Source: Bacteroides sp. (GTDB taxonomy: Bacteria > Bacteroidota > Bacteroidia > Bacteroidales > Bacteroidaceae). Taken from it: a stretch of 64,000 nucleotides of DNA. Below the pieces are notes generated by a model that saw nothing but the letters and a program-made list of their open reading frames with translations, ran no database searches and was not told the DNA's origin. Where the stretch lies: the NCBI RefSeq assembly GCF_028690125.1, contig NZ_JAQVBV010000003.1:124001-188000 (forward strand), read 5' to 3'. A program made the translations under genes and the position numbers. Below, piece by piece: positions 8,417 to 18,249 of this stretch; positions within the stretch are counted from its first letter, which is position 1; every line of letters starts with the position of its first letter.

Positions 8417-10840
8417 TTATTTCTTTTTGGTCGTAGTGGCTTTAGCTTTCGATTTTGTTTTAGCTTTTGGTTCGGATTTTGTCTTGGCTTTAGGCTCAGC
8501 CTTCGGTTTTGCCTTTGCCTTTGCAAATGCTGTGGTCTCTTTTTCGTCTTGTATTTTAATAAGCCCCATGCAGCTTTCTAAACTCAAATCTTGTGGAACA
8601 ATATCTTTAGGAATTTTATAGTTATTACCTTTATAGCTAATGTAAGGTCCATAACGTCCGTTCAGGATTTCGAGTTCTGGTTCCTCTTCAAACTTCTTGA
8701 TATGACGTTCCGCTTCTTTGGCACGTTTTTCCAGAATCAGCTGTTCAGCTTCTTCCAGTGTGATTTTCATCGGGTCGAGTGTTTTCGGAAGAGATACATA
8801 TGCCTTATTATGCTGTACATAAGGACCGAAACGACCTATACCAACAGTCACTGTGAGTCCTTCGTACTCACCTAAAGTTCGTGGCAATTTAAATAATTCC
8901 AGAGCTTCCTCCAGGGTAATTGTTTCTATCGACTGTCCTTTCTTCATAGAAGCGAAACGAGGTTTTTCTTCATCATCGACTGTTCCTATTTGTACCACAG
9001 GACCAAAACGACCAATTTTTACAGAGACTGTTTTACCTGTTCCCGGTTCTTCTCCTAAAATACGTTCTCCTACTTTATGTTCTGTTTTGATAGACAATGT
9101 CTTTTCTACTGAAGGATGAAATTGCTCATAGAAATTCTTCATGATAGAAGTCCATTGTACACTTCCTTCAGCTATCCCATCAAATTCCTTTTCTACGCTG
9201 GCAGTAAAGTTATAATCCAGAATATCAGGGAAATACTCGGTAAGAAAATCATTTACTACTGTTCCTGTATCTGTTGGGAAGAGTTTGGATTTTTCCGTGC
9301 CGGTAATTTCAGTATTGGTTTCATCTTTAATCTGACTGTCTTTTAGAGTCAGTACATTAAAAATACGTTCCTCTCCATCTTTATTACCTTTCTCTACATA
9401 TTCGCGTTGTTGAATGGTAGAAATCGTAGGAGCATATGTAGACGGACGTCCGATACCTAGCTCTTCCAACTTACGTACAAGACTTGCTTCGGTATAGCGA
9501 GGCGGTCGTTGTGTGAAACGTTCAGTTGCAACAATCGGCCCTTGTTCCAATTTCTGACCTTTTTTTAATGGAGGCAACAGGTGGCTTTCATCTTCTTGCT
9601 CATTATCGTCATCATAAGATTCACGATACACACGTAAAAAACCGTCGAATTTGATAACTTCGCCGGTAGCTGTGAAAAAATCGCTGCTATCGCTGATTGA
9701 AATGTTGGCTGTAGTTTTTTCAAGTTCTGCATCTGCCATTTGTGAAGCGATAGTTCGTTTCCATATTAAGTCATATAGCTTCTTCTCCTGAGAGCTTCCT
9801 TCTATGGATTGATTCTCCATATAAGTGGGACGAATTGCTTCATGAGCTTCCTGGGCACCTTTAGTTTTTGTCTCAAAATGGCGAGAATACACATAACGTT
9901 CACCCATCATTTGGATAATGGCTTCCTTACTACTCGTAGTTGCATACTCTGAGAGGTTCACAGAGTCAGTACGCATATAAGTGATAAGTCCCGATTCATA
10001 TAGACGTTGTGCGACCATCATTGTCTGCGCTACGGTATAGCCTAATTTGCGTGCAGCCTCTTGTTGCAACGTAGAAGTTGTAAAAGGAGCAGGAGGTGTT
10101 TTCTTTACTGGGCGTGTACTAATGTCATCAATAGTAAATGTTGCTCCTTGGCAAGCATCGAGAAAAGCCTTTGCTTCTTTTTTGGTTTTAATGCGGCGTG
10201 CTAACTCAGCTTTCATTTCTACTAGTTTCCCGTCAGTATCCGGAACCAGAAAAACAGCCATGACACGGTAAGATGCTTCTGTCTTAAAAGCATGAATTTC
10301 ACGTTCACGTTCTACAATCAGACGAACGGCTACGGATTGTACGCGTCCCGCTGATAAAGCCGGTTTTACTTTTTTCCAAAGTACAGGAGACAATTCGAAA
10401 CCTACAATTCGGTCCAAAATTCTTCGTGCCTGTTGGGCATTTACAAGATTGAGATCAATATCACGTGGGTGTTCTATTGCTTTTAAAATGGCTGACTTCG
10501 TAATCTCATGGAAGACGATTCGTTTGGTGTTTTCCGGTTTTAGTTTTAAGACTTCATACAGATGCCATGCAATGGCCTCTCCCTCGCGGTCCTCATCGGA
10601 TGCAAGCCATACTGTATTTGCATTTGCAGCTTCTGCTTTCAGCGTATCAACCAGAGTCTTTTTGTCTGCCGGAATTTCGTAGTGAGGATTAAAATCTTTT
10701 TCTACGTCAATACTGAATTCCTTTTTCTTCAGATCGCGTATATGTCCATAACTTGAGAGAACTTTGAAATCTTTCCCCAGAAACTTCTCAATTGTTTTAG
10801 CTTTTGCCGGAGACTCGACTATGACAAGGTTTTTTTGCAT
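8417..10840 (-). CDS. topA: DNA topoisomerase I (type IA)
   Basis: 807 residues from the ATG at 10840. It relaxes negatively supercoiled DNA through a transient 5'-phosphotyrosine link. The TOPRIM domain starts at residue 5 (VIVESPAKAKTIEKFLG) with the acidic DEDREGE at 82-88. The catalytic tyrosine is Tyr288 in LITYMRTDS. Later, GRFGPYVQ-type repeats replace classical zinc fingers (about residues 600-760), as in many Bacteroidetes enzymes. The last 35 or so residues are a Lys/Ala/Pro-rich tail, probably a DNA-contacting extension. A possible -7 box (TACTTTTG, 10883-10890) lies about 43 bp before the start. Confidence 0.95.
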   Translation of the reverse strand: MQKNLVIVESPAKAKTIEKFLGKDFKVLSSYGHIRDLKKKEFSIDVEKDFNPHYEIPADKKTLVDTLKAEAANANTVWLASDEDREGEAIAWHLYEVLKLKPENTKRIVFHEITKSAILKAIEHPRDIDLNLVNAQQARRILDRIVGFELSPVLWKKVKPALSAGRVQSVAVRLIVEREREIHAFKTEASYRVMAVFLVPDTDGKLVEMKAELARRIKTKKEAKAFLDACQGATFTIDDISTRPVKKTPPAPFTTSTLQQEAARKLGYTVAQTMMVAQRLYESGLITYMRTDSVNLSEYATTSSKEAIIQMMGERYVYSRHFETKTKGAQEAHEAIRPTYMENQSIEGSSQEKKLYDLIWKRTIASQMADAELEKTTANISISDSSDFFTATGEVIKFDGFLRVYRESYDDDNEQEDESHLLPPLKKGQKLEQGPIVATERFTQRPPRYTEASLVRKLEELGIGRPSTYAPTISTIQQREYVEKGNKDGEERIFNVLTLKDSQIKDETNTEITGTEKSKLFPTDTGTVVNDFLTEYFPDILDYNFTASVEKEFDGIAEGSVQWTSIMKNFYEQFHPSVEKTLSIKTEHKVGERILGEEPGTGKTVSVKIGRFGPVVQIGTVDDEEKPRFASMKKGQSIETITLEEALELFKLPRTLGEYEGLTVTVGIGRFGPYVQHNKAYVSLPKTLDPMKITLEEAEQLILEKRAKEAERHIKKFEEEPELEILNGRYGPYISYKGNNYKIPKDIVPQDLSLESCMGLIKIQDEKETTAFAKAKAKPKAEPKAKTKSEPKAKTKSKAKATTTKKK

Positions 10841-11095
10841 AATTATATCTTTTATAATAGCTTGTACTATAACATTCGGTGGCAAAAGTAAAAAAAAAGA
10901 TTTTCCTTACCTTATATTATAAGGAGAAACTATTATTTTTTTAGAAAAAAGAGGTTTGTTATGAAAGAAAGTTGTTGGTTTGAGAAAGAAAAATGGAAAA
11001 TTTCAATGATTTAGGGATAGATTTTAATATAATACATTTTTCTTTAAAGAGAATTCTTTATATTTACGTCTCGAATATAATATTATTGTTTCCTT

Positions 11096-14000
11096 ATGGT
11101 TAAGATACTATTTAAAATTTATGCTCTGTATTTATTGTTTGCCGGTTACACGCAAATTGTTGAAGCTCAGTCTACTCCTTATTACTATAAACAGCTGGGA
11201 ATAAAAGAAGGACTCTCACAATCAAGAGTGCAATGCATCTTAAATGATTATAGAGGATATTTATGGATAGGCACAGAATCTGGTTTGAACTGTTACGACC
11301 GTGATCATTTGAAACAATACCTTCATCAGCCCGGAGATAGTACGACACTTATTTCTAATAATATCACTTTTATAGCGGAAGATTCAATTTGTAATCTTTG
11401 GGTGGGAACTTCGACCGGTATTTGTTTGTATAACAGAGAAAATGATAATTTTACAACTTTTGTGAATGATGGAAATCCTGTATACGTTGCCTCTTACTTA
11501 TTGGTCGAAGGAGGAATTTTATTTGGAGGTTCAGGTGCTATTTATAAGTATGTATATAGTACTAAACAACTGGAGCCCCTCTATTATGCACAGGACCCTG
11601 CTTTATATAATCCTTTCTGGGAAATGATACGTTATGATGAAGAGAATATTCTGCTTAATTCCCGTTGGCACGGAATTTATTCGTTTAACCTGAAAACCAG
11701 AGAATTTAATAAAGCCACTACATTCGATGAGAAGAATTATACGAGTATCTACTTTGATTCTCGTAAACGTTTATGGCTTAGTGCCTACGGTAATGGTTTA
11801 TATTGTTATCAGAATAAAGAACTTCTCAAGCACTTTACCAAAGCCAATTCTCCATTGACGTATGATGTGATTCATGATATTACCGAAAGAGATAACCAAC
11901 TTTGGGTGGCAACTGACGGTGGGGGAATTAATATGATTGATTTGGATGATTTCTCATTTTCGAACATACAGCAAACTGAGGGGGATGTTCATTCATTTCC
12001 TGCAAATACAATTTATCGCTTATATGTAGATCCGGTAGATAATATGTGGGCAGGAAGTATACGAAATGGTTTGATAGGTATTAAGAATGTATATGCCCGA
12101 TCTTATGAATATGTACCTTTCGGTAACTCTTATGGTTTAAGTAATCAGACAATCAATTGTTTCTTTCAGGATAGTGATGGAATTATCTGGGTGGGTACGG
12201 ACGGAGGTGGTATCAACCGTTTTGACGCAGTATCATCAACTTTTAAGCATTATCCTTTTACAAAGTATGAGAAAGTCGTTTCTATTGTGGAATATAGCCC
12301 GGACGAGTTATTATTTTCCTCTTTTAATAAAGGGCTTTTTATCTTTAATAAGCATACTGGACAATTGCGTCCTTTTATACTTGTAAATCAAGAGATGAAT
12401 GCTCAGACCTGTATCAATGGTTTCTCGGTTTATATTCAGCGAATAGCGGAAAATAAAATTCTTTTTAGTGCTCAGCATATATTCATTTATGATATTTCTA
12501 CCCGGAAATTTGAAATTGTTGCGACCATGGGGAAAGAATATGAGCGTAATTCTCCATCAATTATTGCAACTGTGGGGCAGAAAACTTATTTTTCAGATTT
12601 GAAAAATATTTGCGAGTATAATTCTTCCGAGGGTACTTTTAAAACACTTTATCAGGGAAAATATGAGATCAATGATGTGTGTATGGACCCGAGTGGTACT
12701 TTCTGGATAGCTACAGCCGAGGGAGTGATACATTACATCCCCCTAACAGGAAAAAGTGATTTTGTGAAAACCGGTTTATTTCGAGAAGCGACTTCCGTTG
12801 TAGCCGATAATCAAGGGCGTATTTGGATTGGTACACGGCGTCACCTATTTGTATACTCTTCCTTGACTCAGAATTTTGTTATTTTGGATGAGGTTGATGG
12901 TGTTTTGCCTAATGAATACCTTTTCAATGCTTCCCTTCTTGCAGAAAATGGAGATATTCTGATAGGAGGTACCGAAGGAATGACTTTGATAAATCCGGCA
13001 ATTCATTTTGAGGCTAATGCTGTATATACTATTGAACTGTTGGATGTATTATTAAATGGTTTGCCTGTTTCATTGGCAGAAAAACAGAATGGTACGGTTG
13101 AAACGATTGAGGTTCCCTGGAATTTTTCATCCCTTCAGTTGAAGGTATTGTTGAATGAGAACGATGTATTCCGTAAGAATAGATTTCGCTTCCATATAGA
13201 GGGTTTCGAACAGGAACTTACACGGTCTAATTCCAATTCTTTAGTGATCAATTATCTTCCTATTGGAGAATATACGATAACAGCATCCTATTATACTCGT
13301 AAAGGAGAATGGGGTCCTGAACAGCAAATTCTTCATCTTATTGTTACCCCTCCTTGGTGGAAAACAGATTGGTTCTACGTAGGGTTAAGCATATGCCTTT
13401 GTTTATTGGTTTACGGAATTTTGTATTCTTTTTATCGTAAGAAGAAGATTAAACAACGTCGGGAAATCATGCGGTTGAAAAATAAGATGTATGAAGAGAA
13501 GATTAATTTCCTAACGAATATCAGCCATGAACTTCGTACGCCATTAACGCTGATTTGTGCGCCATTAAAACGCATTCTTAATCAAGAGACAAAAGAGGGT
13601 GATGTGAATAAGTTATTGGTTTCTATCTATAAGCAGGCGCATCAGATGAAAGGTATTATTGATATGGTACTGGATGTGAGAAAGCTGGAGGAGGGAAAAG
13701 AAATGTTACATATCTTGCCACATTCATTGAATGAATGGGTGTGTTCGGTAGGTGATAAGTTTACCCTTGAATTTGAGTCTAAGGGGGTTAAGATAGAATA
13801 TGCGTTAGATGAAAATATTAAGGACGTTCCTTTTGACAAGAATAAATGTGAATTTGTTCTTTCCAATTTCTTGATGAATGCACTGAAATTCAGTGAATCA
13901 GGAACCACTACAACTATTATTACCAGCCTTTCTCCGGAAAAAGACTGGGTCAGAGTATCTGTGCAAGATGAAGGTATGGGATTGATTTTGGTAGATACGA

Positions 14001-15016
14001 ATTCACTGTTTTCCAATTTTTATCAGGGATCTCATGAAAAGGGAGGTAGTGGTATCGGTTTGTCATATGCTAAAAGTCTGATAAATCATCATAAAGGAAG
14101 AGTAGGAGCATCAAATGCTTCTGGTCATGGAGCTATTTTCTATTTTGAGCTTCCGCTTTTCACCAATGCGTATGGTCATTTAGTTCCAACTTCTGCAGAA
14201 ATTCCGGGGGATGTTCTTACTAAGGAAACAGATAGTATTGATTATACATTCTTACAGAAATACTCGGTGATAGTAGTGGAAGACACTGCTGATTTACGGA
14301 ATTATTTAAAAGAAACCTTGAGTAATTACTTTGCACGGGTATATGTGGCTAAAGATGGAAAAGATGCTCTGGAAATTATCAAACAACGTTTGCCAGACAT
14401 TATTATTAGTGATGTGATGATGCCCCGATTGAATGGATTTGAACTCTGCAGGGAAGTGAAAACTAATCTGGATATCAGTCATATACCTTTTATCTTATTG
14501 ACTGCTTATCATAATCCTCAGAATATGTATACCGGATATAAAACTGGGGCGGATATATTCTTGCCAAAACCTTTCGAGATAGATAGTTTGTTGGCATTGG
14601 TCAATAATCAGCTCAAACTACGTGAACAGATACGGACAAGATATATGGATGATAAACTCTTATCTCATAAAGAGATGAGTTTTAGTAATGCAGATGAGGC
14701 TTTCCTTTTGAAATTGAATACAATTATTGAGGAAAATATGAGTAATCCGGAGTTGGATGTATCGTTCATGGCTACGAATATGTGTATCAGCCGTTCCTTA
14801 TTATTCAATAAGATAAAAGCAATTACAGGAATGGGAATTATCGATTATGTCAATAAAATGCGTATTGATAAATCCGTTGTTTTATTAACCACTACTTCTA
14901 TGAATATTACTGAAATTTCCGAAGTAGTAGGTTTCTCCTCTTTACGTTATTTCAGCAAGGTGTTCAAAGCTATAAAAGGCGAGATACCTTCAACCTATAG
15001 AAAACAAGATAAGTAG
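11096..15016 (+). CDS. Hybrid two-component system sensor/regulator of the adjacent PUL
   Basis: 1306 residues with the full hybrid (HTCS) layout: signal peptide (1-25); periplasmic two-component-regulator propeller repeats (about 30-640, many W-x-G-T repeats); Y_Y_Y domain (about 680-750); one membrane helix (about 760-780); HisKA with phospho-His811 in NISHELRTPL; HATPase (about 900-1030); receiver domain with phospho-Asp1106 in ISDVMMP; and a C-terminal AraC-type HTH (about 1205-1305). Such proteins sense an oligosaccharide in the periplasm and activate the neighbouring susC/susD operon. It converges on the PUL operon at 15133-30764, its probable target. Confidence 0.93.
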   Translation: MVKILFKIYALYLLFAGYTQIVEAQSTPYYYKQLGIKEGLSQSRVQCILNDYRGYLWIGTESGLNCYDRDHLKQYLHQPGDSTTLISNNITFIAEDSICNLWVGTSTGICLYNRENDNFTTFVNDGNPVYVASYLLVEGGILFGGSGAIYKYVYSTKQLEPLYYAQDPALYNPFWEMIRYDEENILLNSRWHGIYSFNLKTREFNKATTFDEKNYTSIYFDSRKRLWLSAYGNGLYCYQNKELLKHFTKANSPLTYDVIHDITERDNQLWVATDGGGINMIDLDDFSFSNIQQTEGDVHSFPANTIYRLYVDPVDNMWAGSIRNGLIGIKNVYARSYEYVPFGNSYGLSNQTINCFFQDSDGIIWVGTDGGGINRFDAVSSTFKHYPFTKYEKVVSIVEYSPDELLFSSFNKGLFIFNKHTGQLRPFILVNQEMNAQTCINGFSVYIQRIAENKILFSAQHIFIYDISTRKFEIVATMGKEYERNSPSIIATVGQKTYFSDLKNICEYNSSEGTFKTLYQGKYEINDVCMDPSGTFWIATAEGVIHYIPLTGKSDFVKTGLFREATSVVADNQGRIWIGTRRHLFVYSSLTQNFVILDEVDGVLPNEYLFNASLLAENGDILIGGTEGMTLINPAIHFEANAVYTIELLDVLLNGLPVSLAEKQNGTVETIEVPWNFSSLQLKVLLNENDVFRKNRFRFHIEGFEQELTRSNSNSLVINYLPIGEYTITASYYTRKGEWGPEQQILHLIVTPPWWKTDWFYVGLSICLCLLVYGILYSFYRKKKIKQRREIMRLKNKMYEEKINFLTNISHELRTPLTLICAPLKRILNQETKEGDVNKLLVSIYKQAHQMKGIIDMVLDVRKLEEGKEMLHILPHSLNEWVCSVGDKFTLEFESKGVKIEYALDENIKDVPFDKNKCEFVLSNFLMNALKFSESGTTTTIITSLSPEKDWVRVSVQDEGMGLILVDTNSLFSNFYQGSHEKGGSGIGLSYAKSLINHHKGRVGASNASGHGAIFYFELPLFTNAYGHLVPTSAEIPGDVLTKETDSIDYTFLQKYSVIVVEDTADLRNYLKETLSNYFARVYVAKDGKDALEIIKQRLPDIIISDVMMPRLNGFELCREVKTNLDISHIPFILLTAYHNPQNMYTGYKTGADIFLPKPFEIDSLLALVNNQLKLREQIRTRYMDDKLLSHKEMSFSNADEAFLLKLNTIIEENMSNPELDVSFMATNMCISRSLLFNKIKAITGMGIIDYVNKMRIDKSVVLLTTTSMNITEISEVVGFSSLRYFSKVFKAIKGEIPSTYRKQDK

Positions 15017-15041
15017 ATTACGAATATATAAAGTGTGTTTA

Positions 15042-15080
15042 TTCTCATTGCTATGAGTGTTTCTCTCATAACAGTGAGAA
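15042..15080. terminator. Imperfect 16-bp hairpin between convergent genes
   Basis: Arms 15042-15057 and 15065-15080 pair at 14 of 16 positions around a 7-nt loop, between the HTCS stop and the GH18 stop. There is no strong T-tract, so a terminator role is likely but unproven. Confidence 0.4.
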
Positions 15081-15132
15081 TGATTAGAGAATTAGTTTAC
15101 TTAATTTTCAGGCAAACAGCTATATGTTGTGT

Positions 15133-16173
15133 TTAGCGCGAAAGTGTAATTGTTTCGCCTACCGCTTTTATTAATTTCAGATTTTGATTGTCGTTGTGAG
15201 CATCCTGAAATAATTGCCAGATCATTACTCCCGCATATCCGTTTTCTTTTACGAAATTACATTTCTTGCGTATAGTTGGTTGTCCGTTATAATATGTCTG
15301 ATCTATTGCATCCAGTTTCGCTGCTTTGTTACCGAAATGCTCTAAAATAGTATGATAGCGTATTCCGCGGACATCATCTACTATCTCTTTCAGATCTTCA
15401 TCCCAGGAATATCCATAAAAAGGTAATCCACCGACAATTTTATCTTTAGATGCCATGCATACTGTATTCCAGTATTTCAGATCTTTCACAAAGTCATCAT
15501 AAGAAGCATGTTGAGTAGGGGTATCTGTAAATGCTCCGCGGTCGTAACTCATAAGATTGATATAATCGAAATATTGTTGCCATTCAGTCCCATAGTTCAG
15601 CCATCGACTGTTTACGGCACAGGTCATAAGCATCTTTTCATCTTTTGCATCGTGTAAACTCTTGGCGAAGACCAAGAGTGAAGGGAAATATACATCCCAC
15701 TTATCGTACTCTTCATAATCAATGTCAAATCCATCCAATTCATACTCTTTGGTGAATGCTACAATTTGCTTAACCAGCTCTTTTCTGGCTTTCGGATCAT
15801 TAATGGCAGCTGTGAATTCACCTTTCCCGTTTTTGGCAAGTGAAATCAAAACCTTAACGTTATGCTTACGAGCTGTTTCACGTACTTCCCGGATTCTATC
15901 TTGGATCGATTCAATATTGAGCGTGCCATCAGCCTTTACTCTGGCGAAGCTCATATTGATATGTGTCAGATACTTCCATTCCACAGAAGCAAATTGAGTT
16001 TTAAACTCCCAATCGTCTAGTGGCAGATAACCGATGACGACCTGCTGTACTTTTTCCGGCTGAGTATCCGGAATCTCCGGAGTTGGTAAGATGTTGGCAC
16101 CGGAAGACGTAGAAGTACAACTCATAAGAAAAATGTAGACTGCAATTGATAATGTTTGTAATAAACGTCTCAT
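15133..16173 (-). CDS. GH18 glycoside hydrolase, secreted lipoprotein
   Basis: 346 residues. The lipoprotein signal has a lipobox at FLMSC. A single TIM-barrel GH18 domain spans about residues 43-340. The family signature DxxDxDxE is complete as D147-G-F-D150-I-D152-Y-E154, so the substrate-assisted mechanism with Glu154 as acid should work. GH18 enzymes are chitinases or endo-beta-N-acetylglucosaminidases; the short single-domain lipoprotein form in a PUL favours the second, which releases glycans at a GlcNAc-GlcNAc core, though chitin cannot be excluded. It is the last gene of the PUL operon. Confidence 0.88.
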   Translation of the reverse strand: MRRLLQTLSIAVYIFLMSCTSTSSGANILPTPEIPDTQPEKVQQVVIGYLPLDDWEFKTQFASVEWKYLTHINMSFARVKADGTLNIESIQDRIREVRETARKHNVKVLISLAKNGKGEFTAAINDPKARKELVKQIVAFTKEYELDGFDIDYEEYDKWDVYFPSLLVFAKSLHDAKDEKMLMTCAVNSRWLNYGTEWQQYFDYINLMSYDRGAFTDTPTQHASYDDFVKDLKYWNTVCMASKDKIVGGLPFYGYSWDEDLKEIVDDVRGIRYHTILEHFGNKAAKLDAIDQTYYNGQPTIRKKCNFVKENGYAGVMIWQLFQDAHNDNQNLKLIKAVGETITLSR

Positions 16174-16190
16174 AATAAATGTGTATTAAG

Positions 16191-16898
16191 TTAATATTTA
16201 TCGTATTTAATTCTTTCCAACCTGATAATTTCCCCGTTTTTATAAATAAAAATACGACTATGTTCTTGAGCTGCTTTTTCAGTATTTGGAGACAAATATT
16301 GTATGGTAGCATCTGTTTTTAATAAGAAGAGAATCTTTGCGGGTATATTCATCCCTTTTGTGTAATAGGTGGGAAGATAAACCATTTTATCAAAGGTCAT
16401 AAACTTGTTTTCTATTTTGCCCCATTGAATAGGCGTCCGGTTTTGAAAGTTGCTCTTATTTATCTCATTATTGTACTTTTCGCACACATTATAATAAATC
16501 TGATAAAAGGCGGAGTACGCTTTTTGCATACCTGAATCGATTGCATACGATTCGGTCATGTTAGAAATCAGGTATTTCGCAGCCTTAAGTTTTAAATAAT
16601 CATTCTTATAATATTCTAATACTTTTTGTAGCTCTGAACGATTTTCTTTGGCTGAAGACAGAACAGTTTCTATTAAAATGAATAATAAATCAATAACGGT
16701 CAGTTCCTTAATAAGTCGGTTCTCAGAGAAAAGAGTTGAGATCCCAATTAGTATTGATAGTGATACACACGTAAACAGGCTTGATTGATGGGGAATATCA
16801 AGTATTTCTTTCACTGGATTGAACAACAAGCCCACTATAATAATTCCGGTGAACAAAGACAGTATGTTTTTCCTGATTATTATCATAGATGTTTCCAT
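16191..16898 (-). CDS. Small membrane protein of unknown function in the PUL
   Basis: 235 residues. Not recognised. Two hydrophobic segments near the N-terminus (about residues 9-25 and 38-55) form a probable hairpin in the membrane. The rest is soluble, Lys-rich and largely helical, and ends with a short beta-rich stretch. There is no signal peptidase II site. It lies between the GH16 and GH18 genes in the same direction, 17 bp from the GH18 start, so it is probably co-expressed with the PUL. It is not a standard PUL component. Confidence 0.6.
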   Translation of the reverse strand: METSMIIIRKNILSLFTGIIIVGLLFNPVKEILDIPHQSSLFTCVSLSILIGISTLFSENRLIKELTVIDLLFILIETVLSSAKENRSELQKVLEYYKNDYLKLKAAKYLISNMTESYAIDSGMQKAYSAFYQIYYNVCEKYNNEINKSNFQNRTPIQWGKIENKFMTFDKMVYLPTYYTKGMNIPAKILFLLKTDATIQYLSPNTEKAAQEHSRIFIYKNGEIIRLERIKYDKY

Positions 16899-17045
16899 CT
16901 TAGTTTCTTATGAAAACAGGATAGAGTTTAGCTCTGTGTGAGTTTTTATTTATAGAAATAGAAGAATGAAAGTCATTGGAAGAATCTCCATGCTCTCATT
17001 CCTCTAAAATTGAGAGTTCCTAAAACAATAGTTTCGACCTTAAAC

Positions 17046-18167
17046 CTATTTATCTAATTTGGACACTTTTACATAGTCAATTTCCATAATAGCAGGTAAG
17101 TTATTATCGTCAATAGGACCTGCCCATGAACCTTCTCTGTCTCCTCCTAATCCCATATTTAAAATAAGGTAGAAAGGATTATTTTCCGTGAATGGCCATT
17201 GCTTCATTTCTGCCTCATTTTCCAGATTCTGGTTCGAGTATGAGAAAGTTTCTTCTCCATTGACATAGAAAGTCAGCTTATTTTGAGTCTTCTCTACCGT
17301 ATAGATAGTCCAATCTTTAAAATCACAAGGCACTTGTGCAGTATTTATTGGATCTTTGAGATTTAAATCATACGTGTAGTGAGTATGTATGGTATGATGG
17401 ATCACGGATTCTTGCTTGATGTGTTCCATAATATCAATCTCTCCACTTTGTGGCCAACCTCCATAAACAGGTGTTTTCGGCATCATCCAGATAGCTGGGA
17501 AAGCACCATTCGGGTAGCTGGTAAGCCGGGCTTTTACTTCCACTTTTCCGAAGGCAAAATCAAACTTACCTTGCGTTTCGATACCGCCGGCTTTGTATTC
17601 ACCGCCTACTTTTTCTGCTTTTAATATCAATTTACCGTCTTCTACATATGCCTGGTCATAGCTTTCAGACATTTCATCATTCCAATCCGAACCTGATTTT
17701 TGGCAAAGTACCCATTTTGTTTGGTCCGGATGACCGTTTACATTGAAATCATCAAAGAAGAGTACATCACTGTCCTGTTCTTTAAATTTAGTTAGGATGA
17801 TGGTATAGGTTGTCGTTTTATGATCTTCAGTCGTCACGGTTACCGTTTGTTCTTTGTTCCACTTACCAACAAATGTTGCTGGGTCCGGTGAGATGGTTGC
17901 TCCGTCATTCATCAATGTATATTCTACACCTGAAATGACATTGGCATTCTCAATAACTCCAATTTCTACTTTGTGAGTCGTTTGGTCAATCTTCCCATGA
18001 TAATAGGATATATTATCAGCCTGCGCACCCTTTACTGCTACTGCAAAGGTTGTTAGCGGATATCTCTTCTGTGAGGTGATATCATTAGTCTCATCATCTG
18101 AGCAGGCAATGCTGGAGATGCCCATAAGTGTCATGCTCAGTAATAGTAATATTTTTCTTTTCATCAT
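17046..18167 (-). CDS. GH16 endo-glycanase lipoprotein
   Basis: 373 residues; a start three bases later (18164) is equally possible. Lipobox at SIAC (Cys22). An N-terminal beta-sandwich (about 30-130) resembling Bacteroides Ig-like modules is followed by a GH16 jelly roll (about 135-373). The catalytic ExDxxE is intact as E243-I-D245-I-M-E248 (nucleophile Glu243, acid/base Glu248). GH16 covers endo-beta-1,3/1,4-glucanases, agarases, endo-beta-galactosidases and mucin endo-O-glycanases. Pairing with a GH18 favours an N-acetyllactosamine-type host glycan, but laminarin-like glucan is possible. It probably acts at the cell surface. Confidence 0.88.
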   Translation of the reverse strand: MMKRKILLLLSMTLMGISSIACSDDETNDITSQKRYPLTTFAVAVKGAQADNISYYHGKIDQTTHKVEIGVIENANVISGVEYTLMNDGATISPDPATFVGKWNKEQTVTVTTEDHKTTTYTIILTKFKEQDSDVLFFDDFNVNGHPDQTKWVLCQKSGSDWNDEMSESYDQAYVEDGKLILKAEKVGGEYKAGGIETQGKFDFAFGKVEVKARLTSYPNGAFPAIWMMPKTPVYGGWPQSGEIDIMEHIKQESVIHHTIHTHYTYDLNLKDPINTAQVPCDFKDWTIYTVEKTQNKLTFYVNGEETFSYSNQNLENEAEMKQWPFTENNPFYLILNMGLGGDREGSWAGPIDDNNLPAIMEIDYVKVSKLDK

Positions 18168-18249
18168 ACTCTTTTCTTTTAATTGATTAATGAGTTTATT
18201 AGAAGCGATTGCCCGATTGGGGGCTCAGGCAATCACTCTTATTGGAGAA

